The notes under the pieces are model-generated. The model had not been told where the DNA came from and ran no database searches. It was given only the letters and a program-made list of their open reading frames with translations. A stretch of DNA of 64,000 bases from Isoperla grammatica (Eukaryota; Arthropoda; Insecta; Plecoptera; Perlodidae), in assembly GCA_945910005.1 (NCBI GenBank), contig OX246746.1, positions 18,271,279-18,335,278 of the forward strand, given 5' to 3'. Every line of letters begins with the position of its first letter. The first letter of the stretch is position 1. Of the stretch, positions 48,401-61,486 are shown piece after piece. A program made the translations under genes and the position numbers.

Positions 48401-50074
48401 AGAAATCTTCAGTGGGACAGTGGGGGGAAAGGGACAGGGTCGCCTCTCACGACTAGCAGAGTCACTGTGGGTCTATTCTACCCCGGACCCAGACAGGTAA
48501 GTTTTAGGGTGACGGACCTCACCATAATTACTATATGTATTACCGACTTGTTTAGTCGAATCACTGAATCAGACATGTTTACTCTACGCAAGCGTATATT
48601 CTTTGCTTGGTAATGGTATCATTGTGAGTTGAGTACTGGTGATTGTGAACTGTGAAGGAAACATGGTGTCGAAATCATTTGCAAAGGCCCCCTGCACACG
48701 ATTCCTGTGATTATCTTAACTTTTGCTAACACAATGTTATGTATTATATAATAATGCTTACATAGGTCACATTCTGTAACTCCTTAGGTAGCACTGTGGT
48801 CATGCTCTGTCCATTCCAAAACTAGTTACAAAGGCCCCACAGAGTATTCCGAAACTCACTGATGGAGCAATCACAGTGCACTCTGAACACTGGAGGTTTT
48901 CAGCCCAGCATCTGTAGCATTTCGAAAATCATGGCCACATTTTGAAAATTGAATGAAATGAATAAAAAGCTCATAAGCACCACAGGGATGATGGAATTTG
49001 ATTGTTACTTAGACCAGGCCTTGTAGGATTATATTCTTTCAATTGTAGTTTTTATTCACGGACAACAATTAGAATATAATTTTCTTCATTCAATTCAAAT
49101 TTGTGCATGCATTTTCTCCATTTTGCCACTTGACGCGTTCCGAAACACAAAAGATTGTAGCTCTATGGCATGCTAGATGATGCTACAACTGTAGAATATG
49201 TCAGGTTTCGGAATGCAGCCTAAGGCTTTCCCTGCAAAATACGGAGTCACATCGAACCCCAATTAATAAAGAACCTTTTCAATAATTATACTTACTTCCC
49301 ATTTGTAACAGGTATGTAAATATAAAACATTGCTGCAGTTTTTTGTCCTGTCTGTATTTATATTTCAAACTCATTTCTACAAGTATTTCAGTCTCATTGA
49401 CACAAAAATTCATTTTAATGTATTTCACTACAAGGCAAAGTCAAGCCTGCATCAACTACACTGAATACTGAACACAATCAAGCATGTTTTGGGGCCCCTG
49501 TCCATACGTTACAAGTGCTGGAATTGTTTCAAAGACTTTAAACGTAGATATGGTGGTTTATTGTATACTCAGCTTCACCAGCTCAGTTTATTATGTACTC
49601 AGCTTATTTGAAATAGTTTGTACATTTGTCTTCCTTCCAGCGTACGGAAAGTGTTGCCAACAATCGACTGACTGACAGTATTCGCAAATATAATTAGCCT
49701 ATGGAATGAGGTAAAAAGTAAAAACCATTCTTCCTCTGGAACAATATGCCCATTCAGCACCCACCCCTAGCCTAGCCCATTGCATCTTAGATTGGTATGT
49801 TAGCTTGCTTTTATTTATTGTTTCCGACAAACACATACCAAAAACAGACGTCACTGGTAGTACGCATCGGAGTTTGTTCAAGTGGCGTCAATTCTAGCCT
49901 TGCGGAAGGCTACACACATGCTACTTTTACACACTACTTTTGATTTATCTTATTAAGTTATTCATGTACGTATTAAGATAATTTACTATGTGAATACATT
50001 TCTTTAAAATTGTTTATCAACATATTAAACGTTAAGATCACAGACGTTGCCCCTTTAGTTGTCTCTTAACAGGG

Positions 50075-50445
50075 AAGGATACCTCTGCGTCAAAAACAGC
50101 ACACAATTTTCATTTTAAAGTATATCACAAGAATGGGCTTCGAAATTGAAAATCTGAATCAACTGAATCACTGTGGTTTAGTAAGCCCTACACATTGAAT
50201 GCTCTAAGTTGTGACTTATATTACAATCAGTATTTTTTTTTTTATAAATAATTAATTTTATTACTAATTATTGAATTATAATAAAAATACTACGTTAATG
50301 GTTATAATATTTTATTTAGTCTGTAGGGCTTACCAAAGCACAGTGCGCTGGTGATTTAGATTTTCGATTTCTTGTTGCAATCTTGAGATATAATTTAATA
50401 GTGAACATTTTCTGCGGTTTTTGATGTAGAGACTACCCTTCGCTC
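50075..50445. repeat. diverged palindromic element
   Basis: TTCGAAATTGAAAATCTGAATCA...AGTAAGCCCTACA is mirrored by TGTAGGGCTTACCAAAGC...TTAGATTTTCGATTTC, centred near 50260. GTAAGCCCTACA recurs at 58980. Confidence 0.65.
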
Positions 50446-50777
50446 TTAAGATGGGCAGGGCTAGCCTGGACCTATAATACCTCGGATCCTGAACATGTTC
50501 TTCTTTGTAAGTTTCTTTTTAGGCATCATGATTGGCATCAACCAGCCAGGTTACGACTAATGGCAAGAAGTGTTGTACGATATGATACAAAATTAGGTCT
50601 CAATTTAAACTTATTGCTTTCGTTGTACTATTTTGCACATTATAGTGTAATGTGTTTTACAAAGAAAGTGAAACTACCACAGACATAGCAGAGAAGTTTC
50701 CAGTTTCCACCACCAAAACCACCAACCACCATTGCAAGTTTAATCTTAGCAGTTAGTTTCAACTGTTGCATAAACAA

Positions 50778-51341
50778 TGACTACGTTTATCAAGCGAGCC
50801 GAGCTCGTACTCGCCAGTTCGAACTGGATATAATGCGTGCCGAATTTGCGTGATCAACACCCAAGTTTGAACCCAACTTGGCGCGGGTAAGCCGTGCCAG
50901 CACGCTTCATGCGATCTCAGATTTGCGTGATAAACGTATACGGACTGAATTGCATCACGTGATCGAACTCACCGCCATGAAACGTAAACGTTTCTTAAGC
51001 TGTTGCGAGGCAGATATGGCATCCATTGACAAAGAATTGCGATTTCTGCTTCTTCTAACTGTTTCACAGCCATCAGTTTTCTAAGAAAACTGGCACCATG
51101 TAATTAATTTTCGTTCAACTTTAGCAAGTTCCATTTCGTAGGCCTAGACGTAACGGATGAGGTTATGTTCACTTCATTGCTGATGAGAGTCAGCTGTTAC
51201 CTGCCACACCTCCTTTCAACCGAGCTGAGCCTGAACTGGGGGGTGCGATCTGAAATTGCGTGATGAACAAGTACCGTACCGAGACCATAGATTGAGTTCG
51301 ATCCGAGTAGTACGAGCTCGGCTCGCTTGATAAACGTAGTC
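50778..51341. mobile_element. MITE with 30-bp terminal inverted repeats
   Basis: TGACTACGTTTATCAAGCGA followed by GCCGAGCTCGTACT begins both ends. The interior has repeated AATTTGCGTGAT and GAACTC motifs. The target duplication is not clear. Confidence 0.82.
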
Positions 51342-51739
51342 AATGTGCCAGTGTTGCAGCGCACAGAATCACCTTCTGAAATTAATACATATTTTGACAT
51401 TATAAGCCATAGTCAAACCATAGCCAAAGGTGAAGTTCATGGCATATCCTTAAACTAAACAAGAGGTTTAAATGTGCATACTTTTACTACTCCGATCTTT
51501 GTTCGTGAGAGTTATAAGCCAGCCAAATGTGTTTCATGATTTTGAGGGCGTGGTAACTGCTGGGACAGGTATAGTATGTGTGAATGTGAAGTATAGCGTT
51601 TAACCCATGTATGCAGTGTTGTTGGAGGTACAGTACTTTAAAAAGTAGCATTGCTACTGACTACAGCTACATGATCTGGAAGTAACTTTTAAGTAGCATG
51701 CTACATGCTACTTAATAGTCTACAGCTACTGAAATAGAA

Positions 51740-54700
51740 AATAGTGACATTCCATTATAACTACTATCTCAATTAACAAAGATATAGGGGACAAAACAAT
51801 CAAACTATTTCTCGCTTTTTGTCTTGATTTAAAATTTTGTTAACTAGTAATTTATTTCCGCAGCAAGTTAGCTGAGAATCGGTGCTTTTTGTGTTTCAAT
51901 AGCTAAATTTACATAGAGGATTTAAACCGGGACCCAATCCCCGTTCACTCCTCATATAAACACTTTCTGAAGAGGATTCGATTTGTTCGATCAATCCACT
52001 CCATTCGACAGCAGATAAAGCGGGAGTGAGTTGAACAATCCCAGACAAATCTCATCATGACAACAGAAACGACCATGGTCAGGATTCAAATACCAAATCT
52101 TGGGTTCTGTAACTACTGTAGTATGTTCCCAAAAATGAACACAAAGGGCCCTAGTAATGGAGTGAAAAAGGATTAAATCCTACAACATGTAAACAGAAGT
52201 TGGGAATCGAGGTCAATTATTTTGAACACAATCCCAATCTCACTCTTGTAATGTAAGCGTGGCTATTACAAAGTTAAATTGTAACAAGAACGATACTATA
52301 TGTTGAGTGAGTTGAGATCAGAGTTGCTGCTCAAATAGCAACTCTGGTATTGATCTAGGCCTACTGATGTCATTGAGGCATATGACGTCCCTCAAAGAAG
52401 AACAGTTGCTGTAACTGAATGGGTACACAATAAATACAAACTTATGTATTTATTTTTAGCAAAGATGCTTTCGATGTAAACTTATGATTTAATGTACGTC
52501 AATCATATTGTATCATGTTAAATATAGCCGGTATCAGTCCAGCACAATCATAACTGTTCTCGTAGGTGCCAAGAGATTACCTTATAAACGTTGGTAGTAA
52601 AGTATAACTGTATCGGTGGAACTGAGATGATTACCGAATGGCACGATGCCAAGCTAATGTGGGATAATGAATAATTCTAATAAATATGAAGCTTAGCATA
52701 ATTTTAGTATTTTTTTGTTAATACAACAACATAATACCAAGCCTGTGATCACGCCAGAGAAAGTAACCGGCTATGGGAGTGAGCATAGTTCTAATAAAAA
52801 TACACATAGTAAGGAAGTGTTGAGAATGGGATCCAGCAGCTTACCTTCACGTTGACAAAAACCATTGTTTACATTGGAGAAGTTTGCTACATGTTAACTC
52901 TCGGTTAACTCACCTGATTATAAATATGTAACATGTATGTGTGTATGTATATGTACAAGATGTATGTTATTTAACTGTGGTTAAATAATGTACTAGAAGT
53001 TTACAGGAATAAAACCATATTAATGCGAAACATTTCTCCCATCCAGCTATAGTTTATACCAGGCTGGCATGTCACCGTAGTAACCGGTTCGTAGGGGATG
53101 TATTGTCCACCTCTTGAGTAGCGCTGTCAACGTTGGGGCGAGTTGTTGATGTGATAAGTGTCTTACTCGTGGAAAAAGATAATCGAGCCTGGCTTCCTTT
53201 AAATTGACCTTGTTGTTGTTCAAGGTTCAGGAGTCCAGGCAATGAGGGCTATTAGCATTCCATTAGGGGACTGTCACATCTCGCAGTGACATGCCGGCCT
53301 GGTATGGAGTTTAAACGGAATAAGAAACTATAGAATGGGAAGCTCACTTGTTCTAAGACAGGATAGCACCTTGAATAGAAGAGTCAACTACTGTTGAATA
53401 ACGCTGTTATTTGTGAATTTAATACAGATGTGATTGCAGAAAGCCGATGCTGATGGAAGGAGCAACTGACCTGAAAGTGTCAAGTAGCCACTTTATGACG
53501 AGTAGGCCTACACAGCTTGTAACTGTACTCCAGAGCTTTGTTCACCTGTCCTACACATTACACTAGAGTAAGTCAGTGTCAATGCTGAATCGTTCTCTCG
53601 TACCCATGTGTCAGTGAAAATATTTTAATGGCAATTGGCTGTAATTATAACTTCACTAGTGTAGGAGATTTTTACACTTGCTACAGTACAACTTCTTTAT
53701 AATGAACTCCTGGGGCCCAGATTATTATTTTGTTACAAAGAACATTTATTTATAAAGATGATATACTTTTACATGCACAAGGACCTTTTGGGACCTCAAA
53801 AACAGTTTGTTACGTAGATCATTTTGTTATAAAGAAGTTTCACTGTATTTAGCTCGTGAAACATGCTTTGCTACACTGGCGACTGTAGGACCCAGTCAGT
53901 GTATGAAAGACGAATGAAGCTCGGGACAGTCCCAATTGTGTCCCAACCGATAGAAAACAGCCATCAGAATAGGGTATTCTCTAGTCTTGCCATAGAATGT
54001 ACTTTAAATAAACCAGATGGTGGCCTCACTAAATGGTTACATACATAGCAATATTGTATTTATCATTTGTAGTAGTGGTTGTAGTACCATTGTGCTTGTA
54101 GTTTGTTCACGGGCACTGCGAAAATGTAAATCAAGGGTAATAACTAGAGATCCTTGTAAATGGTTTTATTTTTTATCATATTTCGTTTTATTAAATTTAA
54201 ATCCAAATTTCGCTGTTGAGCAGTAATTTCAGCTTATTAGCGTTGTTTCAATTTTAATTTAGCAAATCTAATTTGTATCTAGTATTCTCACGTATGTGGC
54301 ATGCCTACATTGTCGTGAAAGAAAAGAAGAAAAAAGAAAGCTGTCGCTAGGAATGCGGAATGCAGTTGATGCACAAGCTACGAGAAAAATCTGTAGCGAG
54401 CCGGTTTGGCAGGGGTGGAAGGGTCACTGCAGTCACTGCAGAAAATGTTGAAAATTACGTTCTTGACAGAAATTCGTCGATTTCGCGTCAATTCAACAGC
54501 TTCAGTCTTTTTCGTTTTTAAAACAGTAAACTTATGCTATTTCGCGTATACACGGGATTTCGTTTTATTTTGCGATTCAAAAAGACTATTTTTGGACTCA
54601 CAACAGACTGTCATGCCAACATATTTCAATTGCTGCACGTTTCAAGTGATTTCGCGCTATCGCACATTGCGAAATACAAGGATGTCTAGAACTTATCGTC

Positions 54701-54980
54701 TTCATCGACACCTCTTCTGGTTGGTTCATGAGTTCCTGGTCGAGTGAAAGTAGCAAAGTACACAATGTTTGCTTTGATATCCAATCACCTATTGAAACTT
54801 TTAAATGCTTGGTGTGTAAGGTGTAGGCAACATTAAAATAAGCTTAGCATTGGCAGATATTATTGGCTTTGCTAAATGCGCTGTAAGCGCAGGCTTAAAA
54901 GTTAGTCTAGCCTTTAACTTACTAGCAACATAGGCCTATGTGCTTTAAATTTTGTTCACACAACCCAAAACTCACTAACT
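51740..54980. other. intronic stretch without recognised features
   Basis: This is KAT7 intron sequence (the 13.3 kb intron). The short open frames (53863-54048, 54406-54747 and others) show no family. The part near 53690-53850 repeats the phrase TTATAAAGA/GTTACAAAGAAC a few times but no clear unit emerges. Confidence 0.4.
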
Positions 54981-54985
54981 AACCT

Positions 54986-55185
54986 AAGATGATGATGATC
55001 GGGGTTTAACGTCTCATATTTTTGCAACGATGCTAATCGAGACGATGAGTGGGTGATTATGAAGATGAAAAAATTCCACATTACATCTATATACCCAAAG
55101 CAGGATTCGAGCCTGGAACGTAGAGACCGCGGTTTACTAGAACAACGTGCGGCCAAATGCGCTGGCCTAACCAGAGGTGGTGATA
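54986..55185 (-). mobile_element. complete tRNA-derived SINE
   Basis: Read on the minus strand there is a tRNA-like head (TGGTTAGGCCAGCGCATTTG, B box GGCTCGAATCC), a body, the block TTTTTCATCTTCATAATCAC then CCACTCATCGTCTCGATTAGC, then ATGAGACGTTAAACCCC and an (ATC)n tail. It is the clearest full-length member of the group sharing this 3' block. Confidence 0.75.
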
Positions 55186-55232
55186 AAGAAGATACTGTAT
55201 CTTGAATATCCTTGATTTATATATGTTGTGAG

Positions 55233-56398
55233 TAGGGGTGTGCGAGTAGCACTTTTCCAAATCGAGTCGAGTTCGAGTAGTAAATAACTTGCGAGTTTCG
55301 GGTCGAGTTTCGAGTAGTGCCTGAATATAATAAAAAGATACAGGAAAGGAATAACTACCGGTAGAGGACTAGGCAGACTAGACCTAGGACCCCATCTAAG
55401 CTACCGCCGAGTTCACCTAGGCTAGGCCTTGGCCTAAAACCATACACTGTAATTTGTTCAATATTATTGTCTCCCTAGGCCTAAGGCTCAAACGATGCTA
55501 AATTCTGCCAACTGGGTCTAGGCCTACGTGATCTAGACAAGGAAAGTACTAAAGCTTGGCCTAGGTCTTGGGTCTTGGGATAGGCTAGGGCTATGCTCGA
55601 AGCATGGCCAAATGCTAGGCCTAGGACTAGGCCTACACTGTACACGGGGACCTGGCACAGGAGAAAGACTTTAAGAGAAACAATAGAACTACAGTGTAAT
55701 CTGTTTTGCAGATGGGTTGTCAGATGGCCACTTTTGTTTTTGTGAGACCATGTTGGCGAGTGTTTCCCCATTTTGAGGTTAATAATGCAAAGATTACATT
55801 TTGAACTTAAGTTGTATGGAACGTTTTAAAAATGATTCTAAATACATGATGATCACTGATCAGTAGGGAATATAATATCTTTGATGATTAGGTACTTTTA
55901 GGCCTAGGCCAGGCCTACGACCAGGGTCTAGGCCTAGGGCCTAGACCTAGGCTATGCTAGGCCTAGGCTCTTTGAACATAGTAGGCCTATGCGTCAGCGA
56001 TCTCGTAGGCCTAGGTTCTCGAAGATTCCCTTCCATTTGTTTGGCTGCCACTTCTACATCATCCACAAAAAACGCAGACACTTTTTGCGAATTTGCAGAA
56101 GTATAGGCCTAATCATAGAGGGCCTAATGGGCCTAATAAGCGTCGTCTGCGTGTATCGATCTGCTCGATAATGATCGATAGGTCACTTTTTCTTCAAAGT
56201 CGATTATAAAATCGATACTTAAGCTATTTTTGGATACTAGCGCTACCTATTGGCGGTATTTTTAACCAGTTGAATACGGCGGCTCAGTCGATCAAAACTA
56301 CTCGAACTCAACTCGTTTTTCATGAAAAACTCGATCACCTCGAGTCGAGTAGTAACTACTCGACCGAACTCGACTTTTCGAGTACTCGCACAGCCCTA
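55233..56398. mobile_element. hAT-type element, 1.17 kb, GAGTCGAGT-rich ends
   Basis: TAGGGGTGTGCGAGTAG and (reversed) TAGGGCTGTGCGAGTAC are the ends. The flanking 8-bp duplication GTTGTGAG is perfect (55225-55232 and 56399-56406). The subterminal 100 bases repeat TCGAGT, and the middle is dense in CTAGGCCTAGG-type palindromes. The internal open frames are not transposase. Confidence 0.92.
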
Positions 56399-56719
56399 GT
56401 TGTGAGTGTACATAGCACCTGTACATGTCTATTAACTGGAGTAAAGCAGATCTTAGCACTCACACAAGTAAAAAAACTTTTAAGATTAGATTTTAATTTG
56501 ACATGCTGAAAGGTACTTCACTTAAATATAGGCTAACAAAAAAAAAACAGCTGCATGTCTAGTGGGCATTTGCATAAGTTACAACTGAAATTTTCTTTTT
56601 GGCAGTAAATCCATCGATAGCCCTGCATTACATTTCAAGCTATTAATACTTAGTGTTTACAGTTTTAGGCTATGGCAATGTAAAGAAATGCCAAATAAAA
56701 AAAATAAAAAACCAACAAC

Positions 56720-57150
56720 TAGGAATGTCAAACGATAAGAAATTCTATATCGATAATCGCAACAACAATACAAAATGATCGCAATAATATCGGCGCAAAA
56801 AAATATTGTCTCAATATTGCATTTTCAATTTTTATCGCGATATATCGCCGCGATATTATAAAATAAGCACTAACACTACTTTTTAACATTGCGTCATATG
56901 TAAGGGGGGGGGGAGGGTGGTGGCGAATGGTTTTCCTGTGGCTACATCGAAGGAGGGCACTCGTCGGCTGGTCGGTGGTCGCTCAGCTAACGTTGAGCAG
57001 GCGCCAAATTCAAATATGAAATCAAGTCGCCGCGATTATCGGGATATCGCACAGAATTTAATATCGTACGATTATCGCGATATGGCTAGCCATATTGCGA
57101 TAATATCGATACACAATATTATCGATATGCGATTAGCGTTAACATTCCTA
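56720..57150 (+). mobile_element. hAT-type MITE, TAGGAATGTCAA family, copy 1
   Basis: 431 bp, flanked by CCAACAAC and CTAACAAC (7 of 8). It has many TATCGCGATA-type motifs in the subterminal zones and a G tract in the middle. It is paired with an inverted copy 326 bases away. Confidence 0.88.
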
Positions 57151-57476
57151 CTAACAACTAATGTCACATTCACTTAACTCTAGAACAAAATCTGAAAAAT
57201 GAAAGTGAAGGTGTGTGATTTTAATGATTTTAGTTGTATTTTATTATTTTTTTTTAAATTTGTCTGGTTTTAAATGATTAAAATTAAGAACAACAAAAAG
57301 CTGCCAAGCTGTGCTGCGAAATTGGCATGCAATTAAAATTGATATACATTTTATGAAAACGTGTTTATATGTAGTTCGTCATGGAAAGCCTTGCACAAGG
57401 CATGCATTCTATTTTCAAAGCACCAAATTAAGAGAAAAGTGCATAAAACATCCTGAAGTCTACTTTTTATTTTAAT

Positions 57477-57928
57477 TAGGAATGTCAACGATAATCGCAT
57501 ATTGATAAATATCGATAACATCGTATATCGATATTATCGCGATATGGCTAGCCATATCGCGATAATCGTACGATATTTAGTTCTGTGCAATATCCCAATA
57601 ATCGCGGCAATTTGATTTCATATTTGAATTTGGCGCCTGTTCAACGTTAGCTGAGCGACCACCGACCAGCCGCCGAGTGCCCTCCTTCGATGAAGCCACA
57701 AGAGAACTATTCGCCACTACCTTCCCCCCCCCCCCCCACATAAGATGCAATGTTAAAAAGTATTATTAGCGGTATTAGTGCTTATTTCATAATATCGCGG
57801 CGAAATATCGCGATAAAAATTGAAAATGCAATATCGAGACAATATTTTTTTGCACCGATATTATCGCGATAATTTTTTATTGTTGTTGCGATTATCGATA
57901 TGAAATTTCATATCGTTTGACATTCCTA
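57477..57928 (-). mobile_element. hAT-type MITE, TAGGAATGTCAA family, copy 2 (inverted)
   Basis: 452 bp, with perfect 8-bp duplication ATTTTAAT (57469-57476 and 57929-57936). It is the reverse complement of copy 1 along its whole length, including the GTTAGCTGAGCGACCACCGA block. Confidence 0.92.
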
Positions 57929-57936
57929 ATTTTAAT

Positions 57937-59690
57937 ATTAACCAGTGATTTTTATTATAACAATTCTAAGTGATGTAAATCATGAACACTAGGCTAATTC
58001 CTACGCTATCAGGGTGGTTACATGAGGTGTGCCTGCTATCCACTCACACTAGTGCACAATTGAGCTAATGGTGGAACAAAATCACCCAAGGGTACATAGA
58101 GTGAATGTTCTCACCATGAAGAGCAGTAAGACAGAATACTCGGCCATATGCGTTGGTCAAAATGTAGCGTAGGCCTACAGTGTAGGAGAGTTGATATCTC
58201 AGAATAGCAAGATACAGTCAGGAGCAGTTGAGATAGTCACGTCTCAGGAAGAGGAAGCCAATGTTTAGGAAGATCCACCAGAAAGTAAAAGAGTAAAATA
58301 TATAATCATATAGTTCTGGTGCTACGAGACACAAACCCCTGGAACTCCCACTGTTAGGCCTACTCGTTTTCCACATTCATATTTAATTAGTTGCATTCCT
58401 TCTCCAAACTCAAATTTTTTTTGCACTCCCTGGACAAACAAGATATAAGAGTTTTACTACATACCAGCCAGCACTTGACATTAGAGCCAGAAGGTATAAG
58501 GCTGGGCAGATTAGAATTGTACAGTGAAAACAGGTTGTGAAAAGTATGTAAATGTATGGGTGTTATGTGCACAGATGTAAGGATTTCAATTTGTGATGCG
58601 TTCGGCAATGTGACTACCCCTAACAGGATAGTCGTGTAAGTGTTCATGTTGATCTAAACCTACACTACAACATTATTCAGGAATGCCAATTTTCTTCAAC
58701 CCTATTCATGGCATGAGATTTTTAAGTTCTGCTAACAAATAATTCATCAACTTCTGACTCGACAGTATTTTTCTGAACATTATTCATGACAAGCTACAAA
58801 CTTCTGCACTATGAATCTCTTCAACATATTAATATAAATGTAAATCACCAATCGCAAAACCAGACTTATGATTATGCAATAAAACCATATGCTAAGGATT
58901 GAGACTTGGGTTATTAAACTTGGTACATCCCTCTAAAATATGTCAACATTTAAAAAATTGTTTTGTGATCTAATGCGGTAAGCCCTACAATAAATTTATT
59001 TGTAAGTAGGCCCTACATAGGCTATTCTATTTTACATTTCAATTTCCTACTGCAGTTAATTAGCCTTGTGGTGGGTTGAAGCTTAATAATCTAGTGGAGC
59101 TAGACAAAATATAAATAATAAGGAAGTAGACTGAATGCAATGGTTCAACATTGATGTGGCCAAGCATAAGTTCACATCCTTCAACGTTGAGCCGATCCCT
59201 GTAAGACTTTCAAGATTTATTCTCACAATTAGGGATCACCGGATCACTAGTCAGTTTACAACGTAATTTGGCCAATATTTCTGAGCAATGATTGAGTGGG
59301 AAGCTTCTCATTGTATCACACTTTGCTTTTATGGAACATACCTATATAATTCGGATGTACCGGTATAGCTCGAGTCAAAATTCTTGTTAGCAGAGGTTTT
59401 GCAATGTTGAATGAGTAAAGCCTTATTCAACAATCAATATGATTTCAGACTTACTAAGTGCTTAGTTTGAGCTCATCAAAGTTCAGTTTATAGTTCACAC
59501 CCCCTATAATTCAATTGGAAGTTATGGTTCCATATGTAGATAAATACTGGTTTTGTAAGTGCTAGCTTTCTGTAAATTGATTGGACTGGAAGTCTGGTAG
59601 CCTATATATCTTAAAGCTTGATATGATGTGCAATGTCCATAAAACTATACTGGCCTATATGAAAAACTTGAGCCAAGTAGTACTGGTACA
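57937..59690. other. intronic stretch without recognised features
   Basis: This is AT-rich intron sequence of KAT7. The open frame at 58387-58647 has no recognisable domain. Confidence 0.4.
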
Positions 59691-59699
59691 AAAAATTAA

Positions 59700-60407
59700 C
59701 CACATGCCATACAAAGACGGCTCCCAGCCGTCGTGTGTTTGAAGTGCGTCGCGTACAAAGACGGCTGGGAGCCGTCGCCGCTCCAAGCATTTTGAATTTC
59801 GCGGTAGCTTATTCAATGTGCGTCGTAGACGCTTGCTGTTTAGTTCTAGATTCTCCTATAACTTGCACCTACATTTTCATCCAATCAGAATTGTTGTATC
59901 GTTCCTGTACGCATTGCTACGAGGAAACATATGCAAAAACAACAGCCGATCCGCGCGCAACGTCTAGACAACGTTGTAGGTGTAGAAATTATAGAGAAAT
60001 AAAACAGATAGAAATGGCGACTACAAGACGTAAACAAATGACGGAGCGCGAAATTGTTGATAATACCCTTTGTGAGTGTGATGTTGAGAGTGATATATGT
60101 AGAGATGGTGATGGAGGGAGGGATGAGGATGTGAAATTGAATAAGCGTTATCATCTGAGTCGGAAGTGGACGATGTGTTGTCAAATAGTGACAGTGCAAT
60201 GGTGTAGGCCTAGGCCTAGGCCTAGCCGTCGCGCGCCCCTGTTTCAACTACCCGAGTGTTTCCTGCAGTACCACACCGTCAAATGACTAAAAAAGAGTTC
60301 TAAGGGAAGCTCCAACACAACACCTCACCTCAATATTTTTTTTTATTTTATTTTTTTTAATAATATTTAAGGCTTTTTATTTCATTTTTTAATGATATTC
60401 CAAGGGG
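59700..60407 (+). mobile_element. piggyBac-like remnant flanked by TTAA
   Basis: TTAA is present on both sides (59696-59699 and 60408-60411). The ends CCACATGCCATACAAAG and (reversed) CCCCTTGGAATATCA are similar. Just inside the left end GACGGCTCCCAGCCGTC and GACGGCTGGGAGCCGTC repeat. An open frame from an ATG at 60014 begins MATTRRKQMTEREIVDN and becomes acidic (DVESDI, DGGRDEDV), which resembles the N-terminus of piggyBac transposases. The catalytic core is absent. The superfamily call rests mainly on TTAA and the terminal similarity. Confidence 0.5.
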
Positions 60408-60419
60408 TTAAGTGAAACA

Positions 60420-61480
60420 AATAACATTGCTAGCCTAATATGCCTAAATTAATGAATGTGCAATAGTACTAGACAAGTACAATGCTTTGAATGCCACAGG
60501 CTATGGGATAACATTTAAAATAAAATAAACGTTATTTTTGTTTTTGCCATTTTGAATGCTTGGTGATAACTACCATTGCTAAGATACACAAAGATCATGT
60601 TCTTATTGTAGGATGGAGGATAGGATGAAATTATGAAATGAGAATAGGATTAAGTTGTGGTGCTAGTGTCAGACCTTGTCACGAACTTTAGTTTCCTAAG
60701 CAACGAGGAGAGGAAGTCTGTAAGGCCAACCACAGGTAAAGAATGTACCTAACGGAAGAATATGTAGTACGGTATATTAAAAGTGCGTGTTGGTCTATGT
60801 CCCCCATCTGGGATCGCTCAAACAAGGCATAGAACTCACCACACCCCGAACACATGCAAACAGAATGAAATCTGATGGTTTTCTAACAAATGCAATTAAG
60901 CCTACAAATCACCCTACACATACTACATCACCTTTGGAATGAATCTCATTACTAAATAGAAGACGCCTTCTAATAATAACATATTAGGCCTACATGTAGC
61001 CTAGAGCATGCATTTTCATACCATACTATGCAGCTTGATAGTACAAAAAAGAGAACGAATTACTGAATAGATAGGGCACTAGTCTACCTTTGGCAAGCAT
61101 GCATGAATACATTACATTCAACTTTTCTCAACAAGTATGTATGTATAATATCATAAATACATTTGTTTTAAAGGCCTAGTCTTCATTTAATAGAAGTGCC
61201 TGGCAAGCTGCTTTATATATTATATAGTTGGCATATCTCGAAGCACACACCACGAAGTTAGCCTGGATGTGTTCTTATAGAATAGAACAAGACACAACAG
61301 TACCCTATGTACACCCAATCCGCATGCTTAATAATAAATTCTCAACCAGACAAGAAATCCATTACCTACCTTATTAGTTCAGTTAAGAAAGATACATATT
61401 TTCAATAGTTCATATTTAAATGCTTACCATGCAATAGGAATTGAATAATACCTACTATATTCTGGTCCCCACAATTGCAA
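60420..61480. other. intron next to the large KAT7 exon, no feature
   Basis: This is unique-looking AT-rich sequence up to the donor site at 61486. Confidence 0.4.
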
Positions 61481-61486
61481 ACTTAC

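Noticed and set aside
59735..60286. 183-codon open frame as a host gene
   Set aside because: It begins inside the terminal hairpin motifs of a TTAA-flanked element and lacks homology to host families. It is treated as transposon-derived.
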